From NCBI GenBank assembly GCA_965198875.1, contig CBDAPU010000001.1, positions 1,860,001-1,924,000 of the forward strand: a stretch of 64,000 bases of DNA, read 5' to 3'. The stretch comes from CBDAPU01 sp965198875 (GTDB lineage: Bacteria; Pseudomonadota; Gammaproteobacteria; Eutrophobiales; Eutrophobiaceae). Under the pieces are notes generated by a model. It saw only the letters and a program-made list of their open reading frames with translations, was not told the origin of the DNA and made no database searches. A program made the translations under genes and the position numbers. Shown piece by piece: positions 35,654 to 44,117 of this stretch; the stretch's first letter is position 1, and every line of letters starts with the position of its first letter.

Positions 35654-36313
35654 TCAGAACGATCTACGCAGTGTTAGCAGATGCGTAGCGGTTGAGTTTA
35701 TCTTGGGTGGTTTGAAAAAATCTTTATTGAGCTTTGCCAGTGATTTATTTTCGGGAATAATCAGCAGGATTTTGCCTTTTAAGTTCTCATCATCGCGCAT
35801 TTCCCACATGGACTTAAAACGGCTTGCTGAAAATGTTCGGTTTCCCCATGAGGGATCGCCCAGCCATACCAGGCCATGCTCGTTGACGCCACGGATAACA
35901 GAAAAATGATCTTTATCCCGGTAACGGAGATAAACAATCGCCGGGATTTTAATGCTTTTGAGTTTTTCAAAGTCCAGTGTCAGGCCAACGGCTTTGAAGC
36001 CAAACCTCTTCACGGCCTGTTCAAGGTCTGCAAAAGAGGCCGTGCCATCATCGCCTGCTTTGATCACCTCATCGAGAATGTCTTTCTCGTACACCGCTTG
36101 CCCGTAAAAAGAACGCAAAATTGTAGCGACAGAGGCAGAGCCACAAGAGAAATCCTCATCCTGTTTTTCAATATTGCTATCCCTTAAATCTTTCCAGGTT
36201 CTTATGGGAAGGTTGCCGGTGGCGGTTTGATAAGAAAGATGTATGGAAGCATCTTTTGCGTGAAGACAGGCAGGCAACATCAGGCATGTGATAAAGACAA
36301 GGCTATAGCGCAT
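35654..36313 (-). CDS. C39-like papain-fold peptidase, exported
   Basis: The protein has 219 residues. An N-terminal signal sequence (MRYSLVFITCLMLPACLHA) precedes a stand-alone peptidase C39 domain: catalytic Cys in DEDFSCGSASVATILRSFYG, catalytic His in DHFSVIRGVNEHG and Asp in WLGDPSWGN. In ABC exporters this domain cleaves double-Gly leaders; here there is no transporter, so the enzyme works in the periplasm or outside. The start is ATG 36313 rather than TTG 36325. A tiny leader-peptide ORF (36322-36420) is just upstream, and a relative of that peptide lies at 37346-37495, so the natural substrate may be a small exported peptide. Confidence 0.75.
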   Translation of the reverse strand: MRYSLVFITCLMLPACLHAKDASIHLSYQTATGNLPIRTWKDLRDSNIEKQDEDFSCGSASVATILRSFYGQAVYEKDILDEVIKAGDDGTASFADLEQAVKRFGFKAVGLTLDFEKLKSIKIPAIVYLRYRDKDHFSVIRGVNEHGLVWLGDPSWGNRTFSASRFKSMWEMRDDENLKGKILLIIPENKSLAKLNKDFFKPPKINSTATHLLTLRRSF

Positions 36314-36321
36314 GTTGCTGT

Positions 36322-36420
36322 TCAAACTGGTTTACAGGAGGTGGTTATCGCCCTGCTCAAGCGATCCGTCCAGTGTGTCGCCAAGCCTGCAAGCATTAGC
36401 ACGGCGAAAAGCTGTTTCAT
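36322..36420 (-). pseudogene. Degenerate secreted-peptide gene (leader copy 2)
   Basis: From ATG 36420 the frame encodes MKQLFAVLMLAGLATHW, nearly the same leader as the peptide gene at 37346-37495, then diverges (TDRLSRAITTS) and stops at TGA 36322-36324 after 32 codons. The mature part seen in the other copy is absent. Its ATG overlaps the TAA of the 178-residue gene upstream (TAATG). I read it as a remnant or recombined copy whose leader was duplicated. Confidence 0.5.
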
Positions 36421-36956
36421 TACAGAAAGTTGACTAGTTCTTTCGGGGCGTTTATGCCGTATGACACATATTCCTGGAAGCCAGAATCTGTGTCTTGGGA
36501 GTCTGTATCTATACCATATACAAAATAACGACTGTCTCGTGTTACAGGCTCTATGTATGCGAGTCCTTTTTCTTTTGTCATTTCCTCTAAAAATATAGAT
36601 TCAAGTTCCCTGTTAAAAATATAAAAGGTGATTATTGAAATATTGTTTATTGAGCTATAGAAATCTTTTAGTAATTGAATGTTATTTATTTTTATCAGAA
36701 AATAATTTGGTGCTGGTATAGGTATCACTCGCCATATACCCATTCTAGCTGATGCCACTGCTTTAATTTCAACTGGAAAATCTTTGCTTAGTAATTCAAT
36801 CCCATGTCTGGACTTAAAGGTATTTCCCCTGGCATAGACGCAAGCATTCATATTGTTATCATAATTTGAGAGATACTGTAGTATCCTGATACTTCTTAAA
36901 AAAGTAGTTTCACGAAAATAATGCTTGCAGGTATATGAGCTAACACTTTTTTTCAT
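36420..36956 (-). CDS. Hypothetical AT-rich protein
   Basis: The 178-residue product is not recognised. It is soluble, with RHGIELLSKDFPVEIKA, a hydrophobic middle (NISIITFYIFNRELES) and the C-terminal SYGINAPKELVNFL. Codon use is markedly AT-rich compared with dusA and mutH, suggesting horizontal origin. Its stop overlaps the ATG of the degenerate peptide copy, and it separates the two copies of the peptide leader, as if inserted between them together with flanking sequence. Confidence 0.5.
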   Translation of the reverse strand: MKKSVSSYTCKHYFRETTFLRSIRILQYLSNYDNNMNACVYARGNTFKSRHGIELLSKDFPVEIKAVASARMGIWRVIPIPAPNYFLIKINNIQLLKDFYSSINNISIITFYIFNRELESIFLEEMTKEKGLAYIEPVTRDSRYFVYGIDTDSQDTDSGFQEYVSYGINAPKELVNFL

Positions 36957-37345
36957 TGAAGAATGTGATTTTATAGCCCTTGCCTCCCCTGTATTAAGGA
37001 AAATGCAAGAGAGGAAGGGTGCGAGTTAGAGCTTTATTTCCACCATAAATGGAAATGACCCGGGTCACGGGTTCTCCAGTTACCTATTGGAATTCTGGTA
37101 TTGTGTAATCTTTCGTTCAAATTCCTGAGACGAGGGTTGCCTATTTTAGCCCTCCAATGTGGGTTAGAACCCTACCGAATGGCCTGAGTATCAAATCCGC
37201 CTGCCCTGCTATAGCTTGTCCCTACTCTAAACCACGCACCAGCCGGCCCTATAGGGTGTCTTGTATATCTCCATGCCCGAGGGATATAACTAAATGTCCG
37301 AGGGATGTAACTAAACCAAGCCCATTCCCCTTCCGTCTCCCTCAT
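36957..37345. other. Non-coding stretch with a short tandem repeat
   Basis: No gene is supported between the 178-residue ORF and the small peptide gene. The only structure seen is a 21-base unit repeated twice at 37273-37314. A plus-strand frame at 37157-37471 is antisense to the peptide gene and was not called. Confidence 0.4.
37273..37314. repeat. Two tandem copies of a 21-base unit
   Basis: The units at 37273-37293 and 37294-37314 both begin ATG, contain CCGAGGGAT and end TAACTAA; they differ at two positions. This short tandem duplication lies downstream of the small peptide gene. Its function is unknown. Confidence 0.6.
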
Positions 37346-37495
37346 TTACTGATCAAAGAGCAGGGCGAACTCGCCAAGATCATTGTCCTCCGCGGCGCCA
37401 AAGGCAAAAGCCATATCGTCTTGATTGAGGCTTTCGGCCAGAGTGGGTTGTGTCGCCATGCCTGCCAGTAGCAACACGGCGAAAAGCTGTTTCAT
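37346..37495 (-). CDS. Small exported peptide (49 residues) near C39-like peptidase
   Basis: The peptide starts MKQLFAVLLLAGMATQPTLA, a clear signal sequence with likely cleavage after TLA, leaving a mature acidic peptide of about 29 residues that begins ESLNQDDMAFAFG and ends GEFALLFDQ. It is too short for routine gene finders but has a normal signal, a good start context and a second copy of the leader at 36420. The nearby exported C39-like peptidase suggests that it is processed or paired with that enzyme. Small exported peptides with a D-x-AFAFG segment next to C39 peptidases are, as I recall, found in other proteobacteria, but no function is known to me. Confidence 0.55.
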   Translation of the reverse strand: MKQLFAVLLLAGMATQPTLAESLNQDDMAFAFGAAEDNDLGEFALLFDQ

Positions 37496-37729
37496 TTTCT
37501 CTAACATGATGGGCTATCTAAAAGCATTTTTTTATTATTACTTGCGTTCTTGAAGAATAATTCGCGCTGGCGAGAAGCGTCTCATCATAAGCTAATCGGG
37601 CTATTAAGAAAAACCGCAAACTTATCCTTGAAATATATTATGAGATGATGGGGGCGGGCTCCCATTTCGGTTATTTGGCAAGGCCAGGGCCCATCAGGGA
37701 TGATGCTGTTTTTTTAAGATCACCCGGCA

Positions 37730-38419
37730 CTAGCGATATGTATTGCTTAAATACGCCTGAAGCAGCATATTGGTAAATAGCGTGCGTAGATAAAACCCCC
37801 TGGGCAACGTCAGGCCGGGTTCACCTGAGGACAGGGTGGCTTTGACCAGGCTTCTTGAATCAGCGGCTTTGGGTCTTATCTGCAAATAGGCGCCGTGACC
37901 GGTGCTGATGGCGTCATGCTCTCCAAAGCAGATCATGTCCATCAATTCCCGCCAGTCCTGTTTTAGTATTTTCTCCTGGACCCGATCAGGGCTCCACAGA
38001 AACCCATTGCCAATGCGTCTGTTTTCCAGCTTGATATTGGCGTCGGCTTCGATGGGCACCCAAAGAACACGCGCGAGTTTATTTTTCACATTGGAGTTTT
38101 CCCAGCAAACACCCGGGGAGACCGTCATCGGTGCTGTGCAGACAAAGGTGGTTTCTTTTGCCTTGCCCTGTTTGTTGATCGGGATGGTCTTGAGCTCTAT
38201 TCCCAGATGTTGGAAATCCGGGGCGGGGAGGGAGGCTGCCGTTGCGCCAAGATAGTATTCGATGAGCTGGCCGGCCCAACCTTTGGCCCTTGTTTGATTA
38301 TCAGGAATGATGATATCCATCTCATTGGCGATCTGTCGTAATGACATGCCGGACAGATCAGCGCAGCGAGACAGGAGCTCAGGCTCGGAGGCGGGCGCTG
38401 TGGGTTTAGCTGTAGCCAA
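37730..38419 (-). CDS. mutH: DNA mismatch repair endonuclease MutH
   Basis: MutH nicks the unmethylated strand at hemimethylated GATC sites when activated by MutL. The catalytic set Asp, then Glu-x-Lys is visible in DFQHLGIELKTIPI, and ETTFVCTAP, LARVLWVPIEAD, GEYLQIRPKAA-like AYLQIRPKAADSRSL and LTLPRGFYLRTLF match E. coli MutH over its full 229 residues. It follows glnD by seven bases, in the operon map-glnD-mutH. Its presence implies Dam-type GATC methylation, but the two methylases in this window are of another class. Confidence 0.95.
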   Translation of the reverse strand: MATAKPTAPASEPELLSRCADLSGMSLRQIANEMDIIIPDNQTRAKGWAGQLIEYYLGATAASLPAPDFQHLGIELKTIPINKQGKAKETTFVCTAPMTVSPGVCWENSNVKNKLARVLWVPIEADANIKLENRRIGNGFLWSPDRVQEKILKQDWRELMDMICFGEHDAISTGHGAYLQIRPKAADSRSLVKATLSSGEPGLTLPRGFYLRTLFTNMLLQAYLSNTYR

Positions 38420-38426
38420 GCGATCT

Positions 38427-41081
38427 TCAATTCACGTCTAAGGATTGGGTGATGGTGTTGATCAGGCATTCGAGTTTTATCTTATCTTCAATGACGTCAT
38501 TGTTTGTGTCGGTGATAAAAAAAATATCTTCAATGCGCTCACCGTAAGTTGCAATTTTTGCGCCCTGTAGTCTTGCGCCACAACACGCCAACGCCATACC
38601 GATGGATGAGAGGACCCCGGGCCTGTCGTTTGCGCTCACTTCCATAATAGTGCGCCGGTTTTTCTCATCCGTGCTGAAATACACTCTCGTGGGCACGGAG
38701 AAATGCCTCATCTGCCGTGGTTTGATTTTGTTCACAACCTTGGCCGGTTTGTCCAGGGATAGAAGCCCCTGTCTCAGGGCGTTTTTGATCTCTTTCCTGC
38801 GCTCCCGGCCCTTGACGTTGGAGCCGTCCTTCTCCAGCACAATGAAGGTGTCCAGGGTGTAGCCGTGATTGGAGCTCATGATCCGCGCATCGACAATGTT
38901 CAGGTTCAATAGATCCAATGCCCCGGTCATTCTTGAGAAGAGGTTGTCGTGATCATGGGTGTAGATGAAAATTTCCGTTGCCCCGCGGTCGGTTTTCTCA
39001 CGAATGAGGATCAGCGGCAGGCGGGCCTCACGGCTCTTACTCATCGCGCGCGTGTGCCAGGCAATCTCATCGGCGGAGTAGTGGATAAAATAATCATCAC
39101 TCAGGTGCGACCAGACCGAGCGGGCGTCAATGCCGCCGCGTATTTTACTGCGGATAAGATCAAGGGCATGGGATTTTGTCTCGTTAATGCGCTCATTTTT
39201 ATTGATCGGATCCTCCAGCCCCCGGCGCAACGCCAGCAGTGTTTTTGTATACAGATCCGCCATCAAGGCGTCTTTCCAGCTATTCCACAGTTGCGGGCTG
39301 GTGCCATTGATATCGGCCACCGTCAATAAATAAAGGTGGTTTAAATGCACCGTATCCCCCACCTTTTGGGCGAACCGGTTGATGACGTTCGGATCATTGA
39401 TATCTTCTCTTTGCGCGGTTTTCGACATGAGAAGATGTTGCTCCACCAGCCAGGCGACAAGTTTTGCATCATATTCACTCAAGTGGTGGCGTCGACAAAA
39501 CGCCAGGGCGTCTTTTGCCCCCAGTGATGAATGATCCCCGCTACGGCCTTTCCCCATGTCATGGAACAGGCCGGCAAAATACAGCAATTCCCGTTTTGGT
39601 ATTTGCTGTAGCACCCGATAGCACAGCGGGAACTTCTCTTTGTATTCATCTAAACCAAACCGCCTAAGGTGCCTGACGACAAAAAGAATATGCTCATCCA
39701 CCGTATAGATATGGAATAGATCAAATTGCATTAACCCCTCGATTTTCGCAAACTCCGGCAGGTATGCGCCGAGCACGCCGTATTTATGCATACGGCTTAA
39801 TTCATGACCGACACGATGTGGTTGTCGGATGATCTCCAGGAACAAACTCTGGCTCTTTATATCGTCTCTGAAACGCCCATCGATCAAGCCCAATGATTCG
39901 CGGATAAATCGGATAGTGCCGGCTTTCACGCCTTTGATATGCGGGTGTTGTTGCAACAGCAGAAAGACTTCCAGCAAGGCCAGGGGGTGGCGCTTGAAGA
40001 CCTGCCTGTCTTTCACTTCAATAAAATCATTCCTGATGTGAAATCGATTGTTCAGGGGCTTGATCTTCTCCCGTCTGCGCGCATAGAGGATTTCATCGTG
40101 AAGGTGTTGCAGGAGGATCTCATTTAGCCAACTGAGCTCTTTGACCGTTCGGTAGTACCGCTTCATGAATTGCTCGACTGCAGTATTATCCTCGGAGTCG
40201 TAACCGAATTTTCGGGCGATGTTCTTTTGGTGATCAAACAGCAGTTTATCCTCACGTCTTCCCGATATGAGATGCAACGCATAGCGCACCCGCCATAAAA
40301 AACTGCGGCCCTTATCTAAGGTGTCATACTCTTCTTCGGTGAGAAAATCATAGCTAACGAGCTCGCTTAATCTCGTTGCGCCGAAATGCCGTTTCGCCAC
40401 CCAGTCTATGGTTTGAATGTCGCGTAAACCGCCCGGCCCTTCCTTAACATTCGGCTCCAGGTTGTTTTTGCTGTTCTCATACTTGTTATGACGCCGGGTT
40501 TGTTCGGCCCATTTTGCGGCGAAGAATTTTTTCGACGGCCAGATCTTCCTGGAGCCGGTTCGCCTGCACATGGATTCATATAACCTCTCATTGCCGCTGA
40601 TCAGCCTTGACTCCATGATGTTGGTGGCGATGGTGATGTCGGCCTTTGCCTGGGTGATACAGTCTTTCACGCCTCTGACGCTGTGTCCGACTTCAAGACC
40701 CATATCCCAGAGAAAGGCCAGGAAGCGTTCTATTTTCGGCTTTAGCTCCTTTTGTTTGCGGGTTTCAATCAACAACATCAAATCGATGTCTGAGGCCGGT
40801 AGCAGATCGCCACGACCGTAGCCGCCCACCGCCACCAGCGCCATATCATCACTGTTGATGTGCTCCGCCCATGCGCTGATCAGCAGTTGATCTATCAGCC
40901 ATGCGCGTTTGTAGACCAGTTCTTTAACCGGGGCGCCGCGTTCAAACTTATCCGCCAGGTATTGACTGCCCCGTGCTAATGCGGCTTTATAATGGGTGAT
41001 AGCCGATGGGTTCTCGGTGGTGTCATTTAAGAAGGCATGCTTGTCAAATAACTGCGGATCGTCCACTTCAACAGGCCACAT
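38427..41081 (-). CDS. glnD: [Protein-PII] uridylyltransferase / uridylyl-removing enzyme
   Basis: GlnD senses glutamine and adds or removes UMP on PII proteins to control nitrogen metabolism. The nucleotidyltransferase motif is GGYGRGDLLPASDIDLML (about 85-103). The central HD domain has FAGLFHDMGKGRSGDHS, and two C-terminal ACT domains begin at IFIYTHDHDNLFSRM and ISANDRPG-like VSANDRPGVLSSIG. The length of 884 matches E. coli (890). The start ATG 41081 lies four bases after the map stop, with GAGGAGG inside the end of map. Confidence 0.95.
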   Translation of the reverse strand: MWPVEVDDPQLFDKHAFLNDTTENPSAITHYKAALARGSQYLADKFERGAPVKELVYKRAWLIDQLLISAWAEHINSDDMALVAVGGYGRGDLLPASDIDLMLLIETRKQKELKPKIERFLAFLWDMGLEVGHSVRGVKDCITQAKADITIATNIMESRLISGNERLYESMCRRTGSRKIWPSKKFFAAKWAEQTRRHNKYENSKNNLEPNVKEGPGGLRDIQTIDWVAKRHFGATRLSELVSYDFLTEEEYDTLDKGRSFLWRVRYALHLISGRREDKLLFDHQKNIARKFGYDSEDNTAVEQFMKRYYRTVKELSWLNEILLQHLHDEILYARRREKIKPLNNRFHIRNDFIEVKDRQVFKRHPLALLEVFLLLQQHPHIKGVKAGTIRFIRESLGLIDGRFRDDIKSQSLFLEIIRQPHRVGHELSRMHKYGVLGAYLPEFAKIEGLMQFDLFHIYTVDEHILFVVRHLRRFGLDEYKEKFPLCYRVLQQIPKRELLYFAGLFHDMGKGRSGDHSSLGAKDALAFCRRHHLSEYDAKLVAWLVEQHLLMSKTAQREDINDPNVINRFAQKVGDTVHLNHLYLLTVADINGTSPQLWNSWKDALMADLYTKTLLALRRGLEDPINKNERINETKSHALDLIRSKIRGGIDARSVWSHLSDDYFIHYSADEIAWHTRAMSKSREARLPLILIREKTDRGATEIFIYTHDHDNLFSRMTGALDLLNLNIVDARIMSSNHGYTLDTFIVLEKDGSNVKGRERRKEIKNALRQGLLSLDKPAKVVNKIKPRQMRHFSVPTRVYFSTDEKNRRTIMEVSANDRPGVLSSIGMALACCGARLQGAKIATYGERIEDIFFITDTNNDVIEDKIKLECLINTITQSLDVN

Positions 41082-41085
41082 CGCT

Positions 41086-41853
41086 TTAGAATGCCTCCTC
41101 AGGACGCCTCGTCAGCACATCGAAACCATCCTCGGTAACGAGGATGGTGTGCTCCCATTGGGCCGATAAAGCGCGATCCCTGGTCACCACAGTCCAGTTA
41201 TCCGAAAGTAACTTAACGTCACGTTTGCCGGCATTGATCATGGGTTCAATGGTAAATATCATGCCGGGCTCCAGCGCAAGGCCGGTGTCTTTTTCGCCGT
41301 AATGCAACACCTGCGGCTCTTCATGAAACGCCCTGCCGATACCATGACCACAGTACTCACGGACAACAGAAAATTGACTGGCCTCAGCATGGGACTGTAT
41401 GGCATGACCAATATCACCTAGTCGTGTTCCGGGCTTGATCAGCTCTATGCCGATTGCCATACATTCATAGGTGATGTCCACCAGACGTCTGGCGCGGATA
41501 GAGGGCTCACCGACAAGGAACATCTTGCTGGTGTCCCCATGGAAGCCATCTTTAATGACGGTGACGTCAATGTTGATAATATCCCCGCCTTTTAACTTCT
41601 TATCGCCCGGGATCCCGTGACAGACGACATGATTGATGGAGGTGCATATGGATTTCGGGAAGCCGCGATAATGCAAAGGCGCCGGTATGGCGTTAAGATC
41701 GTTGGTGATGTAGTCATGACAGATCGCATCCAGCTCGCCGGTGGTGGCCCCGGCTTTGACATGGGGCGCTATCATGGTGAGCACGGAAGAGGCCAGGGAG
41801 CCGGCAATCCGCATTTTCTCAATCTCGTCGTCTGTTTTTATCGACACCGACAT
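41086..41853 (-). CDS. map: Methionine aminopeptidase type I
   Basis: Map removes the N-terminal Met from new proteins. All ligands of the dimetal site can be seen: Asp and Asp in NIDVTVIKDGFHGDTSK, His in GHGIGRAFHEEP, Glu in FTIEPMIN and Glu in WEHTILV. The substrate His is in NHVVCHGIPG. With 255 residues it has the normal length. It is divergent from rpsB, the standard arrangement in Gammaproteobacteria, and heads map-glnD-mutH. Confidence 0.96.
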   Translation of the reverse strand: MSVSIKTDDEIEKMRIAGSLASSVLTMIAPHVKAGATTGELDAICHDYITNDLNAIPAPLHYRGFPKSICTSINHVVCHGIPGDKKLKGGDIINIDVTVIKDGFHGDTSKMFLVGEPSIRARRLVDITYECMAIGIELIKPGTRLGDIGHAIQSHAEASQFSVVREYCGHGIGRAFHEEPQVLHYGEKDTGLALEPGMIFTIEPMINAGKRDVKLLSDNWTVVTRDRALSAQWEHTILVTEDGFDVLTRRPEEAF

Positions 41854-41888
41854 AAATAGCCAATATCCGCTTGTTTTTATAACATTAT

Positions 41889-41917
41889 TTGTTGCCTGAT
41901 GGCTTCTATGGTATAAA
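41889..41917 (+). promoter_or_regulatory. Sigma70-type promoter of rpsB
   Basis: TTGTTG (41889-41894) and TATAAA (41912-41917) are separated by 17 bases, a good sigma70 match, about 200 bases before rpsB. The long untranslated leader that results is expected for an autoregulated ribosomal protein gene. Confidence 0.55.
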
Positions 41918-42026
41918 GCGCCCGCTATTATGGCAAACGTGGTGGCGGTGTAAATGGCCTGTTGCCTTTATGTTTACCGCTACAGATAATTTCACTCAAC
42001 TACACACGCACATTGCATACGTATAT

Positions 42027-42080
42027 TGGGGTGCCGGGCGTCCCTCTCAGGCAGTGAGTACTGCCGGGAGCCCCGGTCGG
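42027..42080 (+). promoter_or_regulatory. Probable S2 autoregulatory leader of rpsB
   Basis: A perfect hairpin GGCAGT-GAGT-ACTGCC (42050-42065) is enclosed by flanking complementary segments GCCGGGCGTCCC and GGGAGCCCCGG. Such a nested structure just before rpsB resembles the leader through which S2 represses rpsB-tsf translation in Gammaproteobacteria. The rpsB Shine-Dalgarno AGGAG (42104-42108) follows. Homology to the known S2 leader was judged by position and shape only. Confidence 0.5.
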
Positions 42081-42116
42081 TGTGCGCGGGCTTAACCCTG
42101 ATCAGGAGTATAACTT

Positions 42117-43172
42117 ATGTCTAACGTCAGCATGCGCGATATGCTGGAGGCGGGTGTGCATTTTGGTCACCAGACCCGCTATTGGAACCCGAAGATGGCC
42201 GGGTATTTATTCGGTCACCGCAACAACATCCATATTATCAATCTCGAGAAAACCCTGCCCCTGTTTGAGGACGCCCTGAACTTCGCCAGTAAATTATCGG
42301 CCAACAAGGGCGCCATCCTGTTTGTCGGCACTAAGCGGGCGGCACAACAGATAATCAAGGAAGAGGCGCAGCGTTGTGAGATGCCCTACGTCAACCTGCG
42401 CTGGTTGGGCGGTCTGCTGACGAACTATAAAACCGTCAGGCAATCCATCAATCGCTTGCATGACTTGGAAGAGATGAAAACCGATGGCTCTTTGCAGAGA
42501 ATGAGCAAAAAGGAGGCCTTGCAATTTACCCGGGAGCTGGAAAAACTGGAGCGTAACCTCTCCGGTATCAAGGCCATGAATGGCGCTCCCGATGCGTTGT
42601 TTATTATCGATGTGGGTTATGAAAACATTGCCGTGAGTGAAGCGGTGAAACTGAAGATCCCGGTCATCGGCGTGGTCGACAGCAACAACAGCCCCGATGG
42701 TGTGGATTATGTTATTCCGGGTAATGATGACGCCATCCGCTCGATTAAGTTATATGCAAAAGAAATGGCCGACGCCATTATCGCCGGTCGCGGCTCTGTG
42801 GCCCATCTCGGTGAAGGTCATGATAAGGACGAGTTCATCGAGCTGGATGCAGAGGGTGCGCCGGTGATCAGCAAGAAAAAGAAAAAAGTGCAGGCGAGGA
42901 AGAAAACCGCCAGGAAAAAAACAAAGAAAACATCAGCCCAAACAGTGAGTGAGAGAAGTGAGGCGAACGCCAACGATGGCGAGCGTAGCGAGGAGACTGA
43001 GAGTGTTGTTGCGGATAAGGATGTTGTTGCGGATAAGAAGAAAGTGACGAGAAAAACCACGCCGAAGAGGAGCCTTAAAAAAACAGCCGGTCGGGATGAT
43101 AATGATACAGAGACGGATGCGCCGACAGACAAGGTTGGCGCCGATGACATCACCGAAATAAAGGCGGATTGA
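42117..43172 (+). CDS. rpsB: Ribosomal protein S2 with long C-terminal extension
   Basis: The first 240 residues are a normal S2 (MRDMLEAGVHFGHQTRYWNPKM, FVGTKRAA, RWLGGLLTNYKT, PVIGVVDSNNSPDGVDYVIPGND). The protein then continues for about 110 residues that are Lys-, Arg- and Asp/Glu-rich, low in complexity and probably disordered: a KKKKKVQARKK run, an acidic ERSEANANDGERSEE part, two copies of VVADK, and a Lys/Thr-rich stretch. E. coli S2 has 241 residues. The extension would project from the 30S subunit and may bind RNA. Part of its DNA is an 18-base tandem repeat (43005-43037). rpsB and tsf are co-transcribed. Confidence 0.95.
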   Translation: MSNVSMRDMLEAGVHFGHQTRYWNPKMAGYLFGHRNNIHIINLEKTLPLFEDALNFASKLSANKGAILFVGTKRAAQQIIKEEAQRCEMPYVNLRWLGGLLTNYKTVRQSINRLHDLEEMKTDGSLQRMSKKEALQFTRELEKLERNLSGIKAMNGAPDALFIIDVGYENIAVSEAVKLKIPVIGVVDSNNSPDGVDYVIPGNDDAIRSIKLYAKEMADAIIAGRGSVAHLGEGHDKDEFIELDAEGAPVISKKKKKVQARKKTARKKTKKTSAQTVSERSEANANDGERSEETESVVADKDVVADKKKVTRKTTPKRSLKKTAGRDDNDTETDAPTDKVGADDITEIKAD

Positions 43173-43185
43173 GGATAACAGGTTT

Positions 43186-44094
43186 ATGCAGATCACGGCG
43201 GCATTGGTAAAAGAGTTACGCGAGATGACGGGCGCCGGCATGATGGATTGCAAAAAAGCGTTGCAGGAGACGGCGGGGGATATTGAAGCGGCGGTTAAGG
43301 CCATGCGTCAATCCGGCATTGCCAAAGCGGTAAAAAAAGCCGGACGTATCGCCGCTGAGGGGGCGATTGTCGTCAAGACAAACGACAGTGGTAGTAAAGC
43401 AGTTTTATTAGAGGTCAACTGTGAAACGGATTTTGTCGCCAAAGATGCGAGTTTTCAGGGTTTCTGCCGCCAGCTTGGCGAGGCCATACTGGCACATGCG
43501 CCCGCCGATATGGAGGCGATGAAAGATACGTTATGCGATACCGGCGCCACTGTCGAGCAAGCCAGGCTGGAAATGGTCTTGAAGCTGGGAGAGAACATCC
43601 ATATCCGCCGTTTCGATGCCGTAAAGCGGCCCGATGCAGGCGCCCTGGGGGTCTATTTGCATGGTGGCCGTATCGGCGTAGTTCTCGCCCTGTCGGTAGA
43701 TAATCCGGCCCTGGCCAAAGACCTGGCCATGCACATCGCCGCCACCAACCCCCTGTGTATCAACGAGGAAGACATGCCCGAAGCCGTACTGGAGCAGGAA
43801 AGAGAGATCCAGGCCGCCAAGGCAAGGGCCTCTGGAAAGCCGGATGATATTGTTCAGAAAATGGTCGCCGGGAGGATGAGGAAGTTTCTACAGGAGAACA
43901 CATTATCGGGCCAGGGCTTCGTCAAGGACCCGGACATGAAGGTGGCCGATCTGCTAAAAGAGAACAATGCGGTGGTGCAGCGTTTTCTCCGATATGAAGT
44001 GGGTGAGGGGATCGAGAAAAAAGCCGATAACTTTGCCGCCGAGGTCATGCAACAGGCGGGGATGGCCGGGGATGATAAACAGGACGATGCGTAA
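43186..44094 (+). CDS. tsf: Elongation factor Ts
   Basis: EF-Ts recycles EF-Tu by GDP release. The N-terminal UBA-like domain (LVKELREMTGAGMMDCKKAL) contacts EF-Tu, and the core has the motif ETDFVAKD, which inserts into the EF-Tu Mg site. The 302 residues are slightly more than in E. coli (283), the excess being at the end. The gene is 13 bases after rpsB with GAGGATAACAGG before the ATG. Confidence 0.96.
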   Translation: MQITAALVKELREMTGAGMMDCKKALQETAGDIEAAVKAMRQSGIAKAVKKAGRIAAEGAIVVKTNDSGSKAVLLEVNCETDFVAKDASFQGFCRQLGEAILAHAPADMEAMKDTLCDTGATVEQARLEMVLKLGENIHIRRFDAVKRPDAGALGVYLHGGRIGVVLALSVDNPALAKDLAMHIAATNPLCINEEDMPEAVLEQEREIQAAKARASGKPDDIVQKMVAGRMRKFLQENTLSGQGFVKDPDMKVADLLKENNAVVQRFLRYEVGEGIEKKADNFAAEVMQQAGMAGDDKQDDA

Positions 44095-44117
44095 CCTAAC
44101 CCGGGGTCAACAACGCC

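Noticed and set aside
37273..37314. CRISPR-like repeat
   Set aside because: Only two adjacent 21-base units without spacers are present and no cas gene is in the window.
37157..37471. Plus-strand open frame of 104 codons
   Set aside because: It is antisense to the small exported peptide, has no family features and includes the tandem repeat.
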